Of a stretch of DNA of 33,890 nucleotides, positions 17,037 through 25,089 are shown piece after piece. The position numbers and the translations under genes were made by a program. The stretch covers positions 1 to 33,890 of the forward strand of contig NZ_QFDQ01000042.1 in assembly GCF_003270085.1 (NCBI RefSeq). The letters run 5' to 3'. Position 1 is the first letter of the stretch. Every line of letters starts with the position of its first letter. The stretch is from Streptomyces triticisoli. Lineage in GTDB: Bacteria > Actinomycetota > Actinomycetes > Streptomycetales > Streptomycetaceae. The notes below the pieces were generated by a model. It made no database searches and had not been told where the DNA came from. It was given only the letters and a program-made list of their open reading frames with translations.

Positions 17037-17561
17037 TCAGTCGCCGTCGCGGGCGATCCGGCGGCCGATGCCGGTCCAGGTCGGCTCGGGCGTCTCCTCG
17101 GGGACGGCGCCGGTGAGGCCGTCGAGGTGATGGACGGCCTCGCGGGTGATGTAGCGGTCGGGGTCGGGGGATTGCAGGTAGCGGCGCAGCAGGTCGGCGT
17201 CGAGGTCCTGGCGCTGCAGGTGGGCGGCGAGGGTGCCGACCAGGAGGTGGTTGTGGGCGAGGGCGTCGGTCAGGGCGTACAGGACCAGGCGCTGCCACTG
17301 CTTCATGTCGTCGCCGTGCAGGGTCTGCAGGTGCTGGGCGCGGGCGAGGTAGGCGTTGATGCGGCGGCAGTGGTGGGTGACCAACGCCAGCAGTTCGGGC
17401 GGCACACCGTCGCCGGCCGGGCGCGGGGCGGGCGCCACGGTGCGGGATTCAGGTGCGGGCGGCAGGGCGTCCCGGACTTCCTGCAGGCCCGCGGCCTGCT
17501 GCGGGCCGCGGGGGGTCTCGCTGCGCCGCTGGGGTCGTTTGCGCGGGTGGGGTGAGGTCAT
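17037..17561 (-). CDS. hypothetical helical protein (174 aa)
   Basis: A basic, Pro-rich, probably disordered first ~50 residues (HPRKRPQRRSETPRGPQQ) is followed by a helical domain: LLALVTHHCRRINAYLARAQ, QRLVLYALTDALAHNHLLVG, DADLLRRYLQSPDPDRYI. The end is GRRIARDGD. Start ATG 17561. No known family. Together with the small gene at 17802 and the ParB-like gene it suggests a plasmid-derived block. Confidence 0.6.
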   Translation of the reverse strand: MTSPHPRKRPQRRSETPRGPQQAAGLQEVRDALPPAPESRTVAPAPRPAGDGVPPELLALVTHHCRRINAYLARAQHLQTLHGDDMKQWQRLVLYALTDALAHNHLLVGTLAAHLQRQDLDADLLRRYLQSPDPDRYITREAVHHLDGLTGAVPEETPEPTWTGIGRRIARDGD

Positions 17562-17801
17562 GGCGGTGCCGTCTTCCGGCCGGCCCCACGATCCGGCGCC
17601 GGTCGGGCGGCCGGGGCCGCACGGCGGGGCGCTGTGAGCGACGCGGCGCGTCTGGGGCCTACCTGTCCGCGTCGGTCGTGGGCTGACGCGGCACTCGGCC
17701 GGGCACCGTCACAGCGCGACAGAAAGGGAGCGGCACCACCCGGACAACGACGAACGTCCTGCCCAGGTCACGGCACGGCCGGTTCCCTGGGGCCTGAGCC
17801 C

Positions 17802-17987
17802 TTACAGGGCGGCGGGAGGGACCTTTGGGTCGAAGACGTTCTGCGGCGCGCTCGGCCGGGAGGAGGACGCCCGGCGCAGTACCTGGGCCAGGTCGCGGTG
17901 TATCCGGTCGGCTTCCCCGCGGACCTGGACGGGGACGTCGCCGCGTTCGGCGACCAGGCGGTCGTAGACGGGGGTCTGCTGGAACAC
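17802..17987 (-). CDS. small hypothetical protein (61 aa)
   Basis: GTG start at 17987. The sequence TPVYDRLVAERGDVPVQVRG with EADRIHRDLAQVLRR is a compact helical unit that I recall as a conserved small protein in Streptomyces mobile regions, followed by a less ordered tail (APQNVFDPKVPPAAL). Same strand as the gene at 17037. No function known. Confidence 0.5.
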   Translation of the reverse strand: MFQQTPVYDRLVAERGDVPVQVRGEADRIHRDLAQVLRRASSSRPSAPQNVFDPKVPPAAL

Positions 17988-18071
17988 GGTGGGGCGGTTT
18001 CCCTTCAGCGGGCGGTTCGCCAGACTGGCGCAGCATACGGGGCCGGGTCGTGCCCCGCTGGAGGCGGGCGT

Positions 18072-18320
18072 TCAGGCCAGGACGGCGGGGAGGGCGGCCT
18101 CGGTCGTCCAGTCGCCGTCGAAGAGCGCGGCGATCAGGCGGGCATGGTCGTCGGGGAGCCGGCCGGTGCGGTGTTTGGTGCGGGCTTTGGCGAGCCAGGC
18201 GCCGATCTTGACGGTGTCTCCGTCGACGCGGATGGTCTCGCGGGCTGTGGGGGCGCGGCCTTCGCGGTGGAGAAAGAGCTCCAGGAGCTGGACGGTCTGG
18301 GCGAAGGTGCGCCGAGCACG
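18072..18320 (-). pseudogene. helicase-associated (HA) domain fragment
   Basis: Reads FAQTVQLLELFLHREGRAP, DGDTVKIGAWLAKARTKHR and TGRLPDDHARLIAALFDGDW, matching the repeated HA unit found at the C-terminus of actinobacterial plasmid or telomere-type helicases (variable acidic-basic helix, G.W...R....L). No helicase motor motifs remain upstream, and no start codon is convincing. Likely a 3' remnant of a large helicase gene. Confidence 0.5.
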
Positions 18321-18488
18321 GCAGGCGGGGCAAGCTGAGCCGGGCCCGGAGGACGGCCGGACGGGACCCCTGGGGCCGTCCGCCGACGGTCGCCTGGGGC
18401 GGCGGCACGTCGTTCCCGCCCCGGGAAATGCAGCCCGCGCCTCAAGGCCGTGATGCCGTCCGGCGCCGCCGTCTCCGGTACGCCGAGC

Positions 18489-18518
18489 GGCCGGTCCCCG
18501 GCAGGGCGGGGACCGGCC
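18489..18518. terminator. hairpin, possible terminator
   Basis: Perfect 11-bp stem (GGCCGGTCCCC / GGGGACCGGCC), 8-nt loop. It lies in the gap (18321-18624) between the helicase remnant and the toxin-antitoxin pair; no other gene is convincing there. Confidence 0.5.
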
Positions 18519-18599
18519 AGGCCGATGACGCACCTGTCCAGCGGCACGGGCTCGTCCTGCTTCTGGTTGCAGGCCACGGTGCTCGATGTCGACCACGGA

Positions 18600-18617
18600 T
18601 GGTACCGCTGGTACCGT
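18600..18617 (+). promoter_or_regulatory. tandem 9-bp repeat, likely antitoxin operator
   Basis: TGGTACCGC TGGTACCGT, two near-identical 9-bp units with GGTACC cores, 7 bp upstream of the antitoxin ATG at 18625. RHH-type antitoxins bind tandem half-sites at their own promoter. No Shine-Dalgarno fits between them, so the mRNA may be leaderless or nearly so. Confidence 0.6.
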
Positions 18618-18624
18618 GGGTGCC

Positions 18625-18921
18625 ATGTCGGATCCCAAGGCGATGAATCTGCGCTTCCCCGACCCCGCGCAGCGGGCGGCCATCGCGGCGGCCGCCAAGC
18701 AGGCAGGGGTCAGCATGCAGGAGTACATCCTCTCGGCCGCCTACGACCGGGCGACCGCGGTGGAGCAGCGGTTCCTGGAGGGCTTCAAGGCGTCCATGGC
18801 CCGCAGCGGCGCGGCTTTCGCGGCCGAGCCCAGCAGCATCGACGCTGGCGCGGAGCAGCGGGCGGTCGAGCAAGAGGCGCTGCGGGAGCTGGAGCAGCAG
18901 GAGCGGGGCCGCGCCGCGTGA
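18625..18921 (+). CDS. antitoxin of a Fic-like toxin-antitoxin pair (RHH-like)
   Basis: 98 residues from ATG 18625, chosen because it follows the tandem GGTACC repeats; the upstream ATG at 18586 would cover them. The N-terminus MNLRFPDPAQRAAIAAAAKQ followed by AGVSMQEYILSAAYDRA has the strand-helix-helix layout of a DUF1778/RHH-like DNA-binding antitoxin. The C-terminal half is Glu/Ala-rich and helical, suited to toxin neutralisation. The stop overlaps the toxin start (GTGA), so stoichiometry is likely set by coupling. Confidence 0.8.
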   Translation: MSDPKAMNLRFPDPAQRAAIAAAAKQAGVSMQEYILSAAYDRATAVEQRFLEGFKASMARSGAAFAAEPSSIDAGAEQRAVEQEALRELEQQERGRAA

Positions 18922-19304
18922 GCGAGCAGGAGCCTCTTCACCCCCTCGACGTGACGTTCCTGCTGCACGCCGCCGAACTGCTCGACGGTGATCCGCAGGT
19001 CGACGACTACGGGCCGCTGTATGCGGCCGTCGCCCGGGTCAACGCCCGGGCGATGGAGCGGGACATCTACGGATCGCTGCACCTCAAGGCCGCCGCCCTG
19101 CTGCACACCCTGGCGAAGCTGCCGTGCCTGGAACACTCGAACGAGGCCCTCGCCTGGCACGCGACCGAGGCCTACCTGGCCCTCAACGCGCGCGCCCTCG
19201 ACTACCCGCCCAAGGCGGCCGTCGCGCTGGTACGCGACGCGGCCTCGGGAGCACTCGGCGTCGCCCGGATCGCCCGGCAACTGCGCGACTGGACTGCCAC
19301 CTGA
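18918..19304 (+). CDS. Fic/Doc-like toxin component with degenerate motif
   Basis: 128 residues from GTG 18918. The order of helices follows small Fic/Doc toxins: DVTFLLHAAELLDGDPQVDD, LYAAVARVNARAMERDIYGS, LHLKAAALLHTLAKLPCLEH and AVALVRDAASGALGVARIA. At the place of the catalytic HPFxxGN(G/K)R motif it reads LPCLEHSNEALAW (68-80): the catalytic His is at a shifted place at best and the Arg is absent. I recall this as a known Streptomyces variant paired with this antitoxin. Whether it AMPylates or phosphorylates a target, or is inactive, is open. Confidence 0.8.
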   Translation: MSEQEPLHPLDVTFLLHAAELLDGDPQVDDYGPLYAAVARVNARAMERDIYGSLHLKAAALLHTLAKLPCLEHSNEALAWHATEAYLALNARALDYPPKAAVALVRDAASGALGVARIARQLRDWTAT

Positions 19305-19383
19305 CCCGATCGCATCGGCCGCTTCAACGCTGCTCAAGCGCAGCGTTTCACCGCGCGGGCCGGCCTTACTGCTGCCGCAGCTT

Positions 19384-19620
19384 CTACGGGCGGGGGCCCG
19401 GCGAGAGGGGTGCCGTGGGAGTCTGGGCCTGTCGGGCGGCGTGTTGTGCGGTGTCGTTCCCGCTCGGCCGGCAGGCGCGGGATGCTTGCGGGCCGTCGGG
19501 CAAGGGCGCACCAAGGGCTGCGGCAGCCTGCTCCAGGCGCTGGCGCGAGGCCGCCTCCACATCGGCGATCCTTTGCAGCGCCGCCTGCAGTGCGTCGGAG
19601 GCTGTCGCACAACCTCCCCT
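19384..19620 (-). pseudogene. 3' remnant of an unknown gene next to the IS6 element
   Basis: The frame reads ATASDALQAALQRIADVEAA, SRQRLEQAAAALGAPLPDG, then a Pro/Ala-rich tail ending PLSPGPRP with TAG at 19384-19386. The helical heptad-like pattern and high GC3 support real coding. The 5' end lies within about 20 bp of the IS6 terminal repeat (19636), so the gene was probably cut by that insertion or by a rearrangement at it. Confidence 0.4.
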
Positions 19621-19635
19621 TGGCGGTGGTCAAGA

Positions 19636-20499
19636 GGGCGCTGTCACGTTGTTGAGTGAGGAGGTGCCTGGCGGTACGTCGGGGCGTGGCGAGGTCGGGT
19701 TCCGGCCGCGTGTTCAGGGGGTGCTGGGCAGGCCGGCAACGCCGGTGACCTGGTCCCAGATGGCGAAGCGGACGGTCATCTCGGCTCGGTAGCCGTGTGC
19801 GCTCACCAGGTGACGTCGGGGTCTGAAGTGGGGTGAGATGCCGCTGAAGGCGGACAGGAACCGCTGGGCCCCGCCTACGGAACGGAAGCCTTTCATGGCG
19901 CGTTCGCGTTGCCGGGTGGGCTGGTGGCTGTTCTCGGCCCGGTTGTTCAGGCCCTTGTGTGAACGGTGCTCGACCAAGGGCATGACCTGGCGGTGCGCCG
20001 CGCTGTAGGAGCGGAGCTTGTCGGTGACGATGACCCGGGGCACCGTGCGGGTCTTCTTTATCAGGCGGCGGAAGAATCGCTGGGCTGCGGCCTTGTCCCG
20101 CCGGTTCTGTACGAGGATGTCCAGGACGTTGCCGGCGGCGTCGACGGCCCGCCACAGGTACTTCTGCTCTCCGTTGATCTTGACGAAGACCTCGTCCAGG
20201 TGCCACTTGTCGCCGGGCCGGGGCTGCCGGCGGCGCAGCGCGTTGGCGTAGGCCTGCCCGGACTTGGCGCACCAGCGGCGGACCGTCTCGTGGGAGACGA
20301 TGACGCCGCGCTCGAGCATCAGTTCCTCGACCTCGCGGAAGCTGAGCGGGAAGCGGAAATACAGCCACACGCAGTGGGAGATGATCTCGACCGGGTACCG
20401 GTGCCTCTTGTACGACGGCGACACGATCCCCACGGACAACCCCTCCCGCATGATCAACCAGAAGATCATCCCACCCGCTCAGCCAACGTGACAGCGCCC
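19636..20499. mobile_element. IS6 family insertion sequence, apparently complete
   Basis: 16-bp perfect terminal inverted repeats (GGGCGCTGTCACGTTG) at 19636-19651 and 20484-20499 bound an 864-bp element with one transposase gene. The flanking 8 bp do not match, so no target duplication is visible. That fits an old copy or one left by recombination or cointegrate resolution between IS copies. Confidence 0.9.
19714..20469 (-). CDS. IS6 family transposase
   Basis: About 240-251 residues, depending on whether ATG 20469 or an internal start (MREGLSVGIVSPSYKRHRYP) is used. Features in order: VWLYFRFPLSFREVEELMLE, then DKWHLDEVFVKINGEQKYLW (first Asp), VPRVIVTDKLRSYSAAHR (second Asp) and NNRAENSHQPTRQRERAMKG (Glu), the IS6/IS26 DDE triad. 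Intact and likely functional. Confidence 0.94.
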   Translation of the reverse strand: MIFWLIMREGLSVGIVSPSYKRHRYPVEIISHCVWLYFRFPLSFREVEELMLERGVIVSHETVRRWCAKSGQAYANALRRRQPRPGDKWHLDEVFVKINGEQKYLWRAVDAAGNVLDILVQNRRDKAAAQRFFRRLIKKTRTVPRVIVTDKLRSYSAAHRQVMPLVEHRSHKGLNNRAENSHQPTRQRERAMKGFRSVGGAQRFLSAFSGISPHFRPRRHLVSAHGYRAEMTVRFAIWDQVTGVAGLPSTP

Positions 20500-20630
20500 C
20501 GGGCTTGCCGAACCGGCAAACGAACTCGTCTTCCCGGCAGGGTCTTCCGCATGATCGGCATTGAGCCAACGGAACGGCGGCAGAGGGGCTGTCCTGGCGC
20601 ACAGCAGCACGACGATCCTGGAGGAGACGC

Positions 20631-21611
20631 ATGTCGCGGCACGTCGCGGAGATCACTCACCGGTTGGTGTCCTCGCCGGGAGGCCGGATTTACCTAGCGG
20701 AGCAGGGAACCGGGCCGTTGGTGCTGCTCGTACACGGCTTCCCGGAATCCTGGTACTCCTGGCGCCACCAGTTGCCGGTGCTCGCGGCGGCGGGATACCG
20801 CGCGGTCGCCCTCGACGTCCGCGGCTACGGCCGCTCCTCCAAGCCGACCGCGACGGATGCGTACCGGATGCTCGACCTGGTGGAAGACAACGTCTCAGTC
20901 GTGCACGCCCTGGGCGAGGAGTCGGCCGTGGTCATCGGCCACGACTGGGGCGCCACCATCGCCGCGAACTCCGCCCTGCTCAAGCCGGAGGTCTTTCGCG
21001 CGGTGGGACTGCTGAGCGTTCCCTACACCCCGCGCGGCGGGCCCCGCCCCAGCGACGTCTTCGCCCAGATGGGCGGGGATGAGGAGTTCTACGTCTCGTA
21101 CTTCCAGGAGCCGGGCCGCGCCGAGGCCGAGATCGAGCCGGACGTACGCGGCTGGCTCGCGGGCTTCTACGCGGCCCTGTCCGCCGACACCATGCCCCCA
21201 CCCGGCGCTTCCGATCCGCACTTCGTCAGCAAGGCCGGCACGCTGCGGGACCGGTTCCCCAGCGGCCGGCTGCCCGCCTGGCTCAGCGAGAGGGATCTCG
21301 ACGTCTATGCCGGGGAGTTCGAACGCACCGGCCTGACCGGAGCGCTCAACCGCTACCGGAACATGGACCGCGACTGGGAGGACCTCGCCGCCTTCGACGG
21401 TGCCCCCATCGCCCAGCCGTCGGTGTTCATCGGCGGCAGCCTGGATGCCTCCACGACCTGGCTGGCCGACGCGATCAAGGCATACCCGGTCACGCTGCCG
21501 GGCCTGGTCTCCTGCCACCTCCTCGAGGACTGCGGCCACTGGATCCAGCAAGAACGTCCCGCCGAGGTCAACCGGATCCTGACCGACTGGCTTGCCGCCC
21601 TGCCCGCCTGA
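20631..21611 (+). CDS. soluble epoxide hydrolase-like alpha/beta hydrolase
   Basis: 326 residues. ATG 20631 is preceded by GGAGGAG at good spacing. Oxyanion motif HGFPESWYSWRHQ (35-47), nucleophile D105 in GHDWGA, cap region with Tyr candidates (FYVSYF around 153-158; Y242 in NRYRNMDRDW), and catalytic His 303 in CGHWIQQERP. The Asp nucleophile, two cap tyrosines and HGFP set match epoxide hydrolases rather than esterases. It would open epoxides to diols in the cytoplasm. It sits alone right after the IS6 element, so it could be driven from it. Confidence 0.9.
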   Translation: MSRHVAEITHRLVSSPGGRIYLAEQGTGPLVLLVHGFPESWYSWRHQLPVLAAAGYRAVALDVRGYGRSSKPTATDAYRMLDLVEDNVSVVHALGEESAVVIGHDWGATIAANSALLKPEVFRAVGLLSVPYTPRGGPRPSDVFAQMGGDEEFYVSYFQEPGRAEAEIEPDVRGWLAGFYAALSADTMPPPGASDPHFVSKAGTLRDRFPSGRLPAWLSERDLDVYAGEFERTGLTGALNRYRNMDRDWEDLAAFDGAPIAQPSVFIGGSLDASTTWLADAIKAYPVTLPGLVSCHLLEDCGHWIQQERPAEVNRILTDWLAALPA

Positions 21612-21744
21612 CGCACTCGCCCGCGTCGCCCAGTGCTGTCGAAACACGTGAACATCCGCACCACCCGGGAAGGCTCCCCCGCCTCCCGACCCGCTGTCCA
21701 AGCGCTGCTCATTCTCATGAACAGAGCCAACCTGGTGGTCGGCG

Positions 21745-21917
21745 TGCTGCTGGTAGGGGCCGCCCAGCACGAGCCGGGTCAGAAGCTTGTCGAACACGAC
21801 CCTGTCCGGGACGCGGGGCCGATGACAGCCCAGCGGATGGACGACCTGGCGGCGCGGGATCAGCGCGTGGAACTGCTCCCACAGAGGGGCGGTGATGGAG
21901 GAGGGCAGGACGGGCAC
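21745..21917 (-). pseudogene. IS5-type transposase N-terminal remnant
   Basis: Reads MPVLPSSITAPLWEQFHALI, PRRQVVHPLGCHRPRVPDRV and VFDKLLTRLVLGGPYQQ, the N-terminal helical part of Streptomyces IS5-group transposases (LPSS..EPLW..F..L.P). The homology stops near 21745, and the DDE domain is absent. Confidence 0.6.
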
Positions 21918-21961
21918 GTGACCTTCTGCTTGACCGGTGGTGATCGTGGACCTGTTGTTTC

Positions 21962-22003
21962 CAGGGCTGCGCCCGGCCAGCGGTCCGGCCGGGCGCAGCC
22001 CTG
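21962..22003 (-). terminator. terminator of the MFS exporter gene
   Basis: Perfect 17-bp GC-rich stem (arms 21962-21978 and 21987-22003, beginning CAGGGCTGCGCCCGGCC) with an 8-nt loop, 8 bp past the exporter stop at 22011. No U-tract. Confidence 0.85.
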
Positions 22004-22010
22004 CCCAAGA

Positions 22011-23426
22011 TCACCCGAGCGTTTCCTCCAGCACCGCGGCGGGCAGGGAGATCCGCCAGGCGACGCACCCGGCCGCGGCGAGCCCGGCGACGGCCAGGAG
22101 GCTGCTGGCGAGGAACGGGTCGGTGCCGTCCAGGGTGGGAGCGAACCCGATGCCGACGTAGAGCGTGATACCGGTGGAACCGCCCAGTTGGTCGGCGGCT
22201 CGCTGGACGCCGGAGGCGATGCCGGCGTCGTCCTCGGTCACGCCGGTCACCGCGACGTACTGCAGCCCGACGATCCCGAACCCCATCCCGGCCGCGATGA
22301 GCGTCATGGCCGGAATCATCGCCGGGCCGGTGGCCCCGAGGGAGGAGACCAGGGCGATGGCGGCCATCGCCAGCGCGGTGAAGCCGATCCCGGCCAGGAC
22401 ACAGGCCCGGGCACCCCACCGTCCGAGCAGTCGGGGCACCAGCACCGAGGCCGCGATCAGGGACACCGCCAGGGGCAGCATCGTCAGACCGGCCCGGAGC
22501 GGGCCGGCGCCCGACCGGTCCTGCAGGTAGTAGGTGAACAGCAGGAACGAGGTGGACAGTGCCGCGCTCAGCAGAGCGGTGGCGAGGTTGGCCAGGACGC
22601 GCGGCCGGTTGCGGAAGAACCGCAGCGGCACGAGCGGGTTCCGTGAACGGCGCTCGACCCCGACGAACAGGGCTCCGGCGGCCACCGCGCCGACCAGCGC
22701 CGCCGGCGGCAGCCAGGGCAGCGTGCCGTCCGCCTGTCCCGCCTCGACGACCCCGAGGGTGAACAGCAGCGGGGCCGTGACCAGCAGGAGCGAACCGGGA
22801 AGGTCCAGCGGTGCGGGCTCGGCGGGCCGTTCGCTCGGCACGAGAAGGGCCGCAGCAGCGAGCACGACCAGGATGAACGGCACGGACACCAGGAAGATCC
22901 ACCGCCAGCCGAGCAGCTCGGTGATGATCCCGGAGACCACGAACCCGAGGACGAGGCCACAGCTCGCGACGGCCGCCCACACGCCCAGCGCCCGCGACCT
23001 GCGCGGCCCCTCGGGGAACATGAGCACGATCACCGCCATCGCCGCCGGAAGCGCGATCGCTTCCCCGGCGCCCTGCAGCAGCCGGGCTGTCACCAGCACG
23101 GCGAAGGAGGGCGCGAGCCCGGCCAGCAAGGACGCGGCGCCGAAGAGCGTTGTGCCGAGCAGGAGGATGCGGCGCCTGCCGAGCACGTCGCCCAGTCGGC
23201 CGCCGAGCATCAGCAGCCCGCCGCCGGTGATCGTGTACCCGACCACGACCCAGACCAGTGCGTGCCCGTCGACCCCGAAGTCGGCGCCGATCGAGGGCAG
23301 GGCGACGTTGACCACGGTCACGTCGACCGCGATGAAGAACTGCAGCATGGCCATGCAGCACAGCACCAGCCACGCGCGCACCGGGGACGATCCGTCCCGG
23401 CGCGAGGAGAGAATGCCTGAAAACAC
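22011..23426 (-). CDS. MFS transporter, DHA2 family drug exporter
   Basis: About 471 residues from GTG 23426, which has GGAG six bases upstream; a longer start at 23489 is less likely. It has some 14 hydrophobic helices. TM1 carries FFIAVDVTVVNVALPSIG (motif D1 of DHA2 proteins). The TM2-3 loop has GRLGDVLGRRRILLLG (motif A), TM5 has GLVLGFVVSGIITELLGW (motif C), and the junction LGWRWIFLVSVPF is typical. It likely exports a toxic compound with proton antiport. No TetR or MarR regulator is adjacent. A strong terminator follows. Confidence 0.93.
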   Translation of the reverse strand: MFSGILSSRRDGSSPVRAWLVLCCMAMLQFFIAVDVTVVNVALPSIGADFGVDGHALVWVVVGYTITGGGLLMLGGRLGDVLGRRRILLLGTTLFGAASLLAGLAPSFAVLVTARLLQGAGEAIALPAAMAVIVLMFPEGPRRSRALGVWAAVASCGLVLGFVVSGIITELLGWRWIFLVSVPFILVVLAAAALLVPSERPAEPAPLDLPGSLLLVTAPLLFTLGVVEAGQADGTLPWLPPAALVGAVAAGALFVGVERRSRNPLVPLRFFRNRPRVLANLATALLSAALSTSFLLFTYYLQDRSGAGPLRAGLTMLPLAVSLIAASVLVPRLLGRWGARACVLAGIGFTALAMAAIALVSSLGATGPAMIPAMTLIAAGMGFGIVGLQYVAVTGVTEDDAGIASGVQRAADQLGGSTGITLYVGIGFAPTLDGTDPFLASSLLAVAGLAAAGCVAWRISLPAAVLEETLG

Positions 23427-23969
23427 CGAGTGCTCCGTTGCCCAGAAGAAGTTCCGGGCAGCACGAACGTGCCGCTCCGGTTCAACCACGAAGCAGCAGA
23501 ACGTTCAACAGAAGTGAGACGAACGTCCCGCCGCTAGCGGAGCGTCCTCGTCACCGCGGCACAAGCCGCGCACGAAGCACCGGACATGTCGCCGATGCTA
23601 CCGGAGCCGACGGCAAGTGATCCTTCGTCACTCCGCCGCGGACCTACCAGCCACCCCCGCACCACACCCAGCCCCTGTCCCCCCGTCACGCCCGGCCGAG
23701 CCGGCGCCGTCGGACAGAACTCCCGCCTATCCGCGCGACCTCTAAGTCGCCTCGTCGATGCGGCCCGCGATCACAGCGATGCGCAGGGCCAGGAGGTCTT
23801 CGCCGTTGTGGCATCCGGCCCATCCAGCGCAGACGCGGGCCGTCCGGCCCAAGCGGACCGCCACGAGGCCGTGCATGCTGGATCTACGGGCAATACCGGA
23901 GACGTTGCCATGGTGACCCGGCCGCAGGAACCGGCGGCTGTGGGGAAGCCCCGACGAGAGTGAGGGACC
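23427..23969. other. 543-bp intergenic region between divergent genes
   Basis: This holds the promoters of the exporter (minus) and the XRE-PPOX gene (plus). A GAACGTTC palindrome sits at 23499-23506, and ACGAACGT occurs twice nearby (about 23464 and 23519), which may be an operator. A possible 44-residue minus-strand ORF at 23742-23876 is listed separately. Nothing else is convincing. Confidence 0.5.
23742..23876 (-). CDS. possible 44-aa protein
   Basis: From ATG 23876: MHGLVAVRLGRTARVCAGWA, GCHNGEDLLALRIAVIAGR, ending IDEAT. Nearly every codon ends in G or C. No Shine-Dalgarno or family is seen. It may be a real small gene, a gene remnant or chance. Confidence 0.28.
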   Translation of the reverse strand: MHGLVAVRLGRTARVCAGWAGCHNGEDLLALRIAVIAGRIDEAT

Positions 23970-24647
23970 GTGGCCGAACAGACACCGCCGTATCTCACGG
24001 ACCAACCCCTGCAGGGCGACCTCGGACGGCGCATCGAGCGGCGGCGCAGGGAACTGGGGCTCACCAGGGAGGAAGTCGCTTTCCGTGCCCACATGGCCCC
24101 CAGCTACATCGCGCACCTGGAGCAGTCCAGCACGGCGGCACCGGAGGCGGGCACCCTGCTCCTGCTGGCCGGAGCCCTGCGGACCACTCCAACGGAACTC
24201 GGCGGCGGAAACGTCGACCTGCCACCCGGTATCGGGCGCGCCGCTCGCAGTCCTCGCCTCACCGAACTGAACGAGGAGGAGTGCCGCAGACTGCTCTCGA
24301 CGCACGGCGTGGGTCTCCTGGCGGTGCCCACCGAAGCCGCACCGGTCGTCGTCCCCGTCAACTACTCCGTCGTCGACGACGCCGTCGTGTTCCGGACCCG
24401 GGCGGACTCGGTGCCCGCCCAGGGACGCGACCGCGAGGTGGCCTTCGCGGTCGACCGCGTGGACGACGCGTTGAGTCAGGGCTGGAGTGTCCTGATACGC
24501 GGGCGCGCCGAAGCCGTGACCGACCCCGACGCCGTACGCCGCTTCGCCGAGCTTGCCTACAGCGAGCCGTGGGCCGGAGGGGAACGCGACCTGTGGATGC
24601 GGATCGAACCCACCGCAGTCACGGGGCGCCGCATCGATACGTGGTGA
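23970..24647 (+). CDS. XRE helix-turn-helix and pyridoxamine-phosphate-oxidase-like fusion
   Basis: 225 residues from GTG 23970 with GAGGGA upstream. The N-terminal HTH (about 14-70) reads DLGRRIERRRRELGLTREEV and FRAHMAPSYIAHLEQS. The C-terminal split-barrel PNPOx-like domain (about 95-215) includes LLSTHGVGLLAVPTEAAPVV and VPVNYSVVDDAVVFRTRADS. This fusion is common in Streptomyces; the barrel probably binds a flavin or related ligand and tunes DNA binding. No target is evident; the adjacent divergent exporter is one candidate. Not a biosynthetic PNP oxidase by context. Confidence 0.9.
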   Translation: MAEQTPPYLTDQPLQGDLGRRIERRRRELGLTREEVAFRAHMAPSYIAHLEQSSTAAPEAGTLLLLAGALRTTPTELGGGNVDLPPGIGRAARSPRLTELNEEECRRLLSTHGVGLLAVPTEAAPVVVPVNYSVVDDAVVFRTRADSVPAQGRDREVAFAVDRVDDALSQGWSVLIRGRAEAVTDPDAVRRFAELAYSEPWAGGERDLWMRIEPTAVTGRRIDTW

Positions 24648-25089
24648 GCTTCCCCCGGCAGGCGCCCGAACAGGTCCGCCGCATGAACCTGGCCTGCCGG
24701 ACCTCCCGTCCCCGTCGGCCGGAGTTCGCGCTGCCCAGGGATCACCGGACGCAGGCGCGCTTACTGCTGCTCATCACTCCATGGCGAAGACGCCTCCGCA
24801 TCCTCGCCGCGCGCCCCACCTGGGGCTGGTGGGGCCGACTGACGGGACCGAGCGGCGAGATTGTCCCCGCCGGGCCCGAGCAAGGGCCCTCTACCGGGCC
24901 GCCCGCCGGCCCCCGCGCTCGCCTGTCCGGCGGCCGCCTGCGTGACGCAGGCGGTTGACCAGCTAGCCCCTCCGCGCGGTGGTGGTTGTAGTGCCGGACG
25001 GCCGGGGCTGCTTGAGCATGGGCCTCGTTGTAGATCTGGCCGAGACCGAGGCCAAGTTCGTCATTGTGTGTGCCATGTGCTTGTGCGGC
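24648..25089. other. 442-bp intergenic region with a hairpin
   Basis: No convincing gene. A minus-strand stretch around 25055-24960 reads NDELGLGLGQIYNEAHAQ and VRHYNHHRAEG in one frame, possibly a gene remnant, but has no start or length support. The hairpin at 24934-24954 is listed separately. Confidence 0.5.
24934..24954. terminator. short hairpin terminator
   Basis: Perfect 9-bp stem CCGCCTGCG / CGCAGGCGG with a 3-nt loop, between the plus-strand XRE gene and the minus-strand SDR gene; it may serve both. Confidence 0.6.

Noticed and set aside
20500..20656. Minus-strand peptide with CRSCGRPC resembling a zinc ribbon before the epoxide hydrolase
   Set aside because: It is short, overlaps the hydrolase ribosome site and start, has no start or length support, and runs into the IS6 end.
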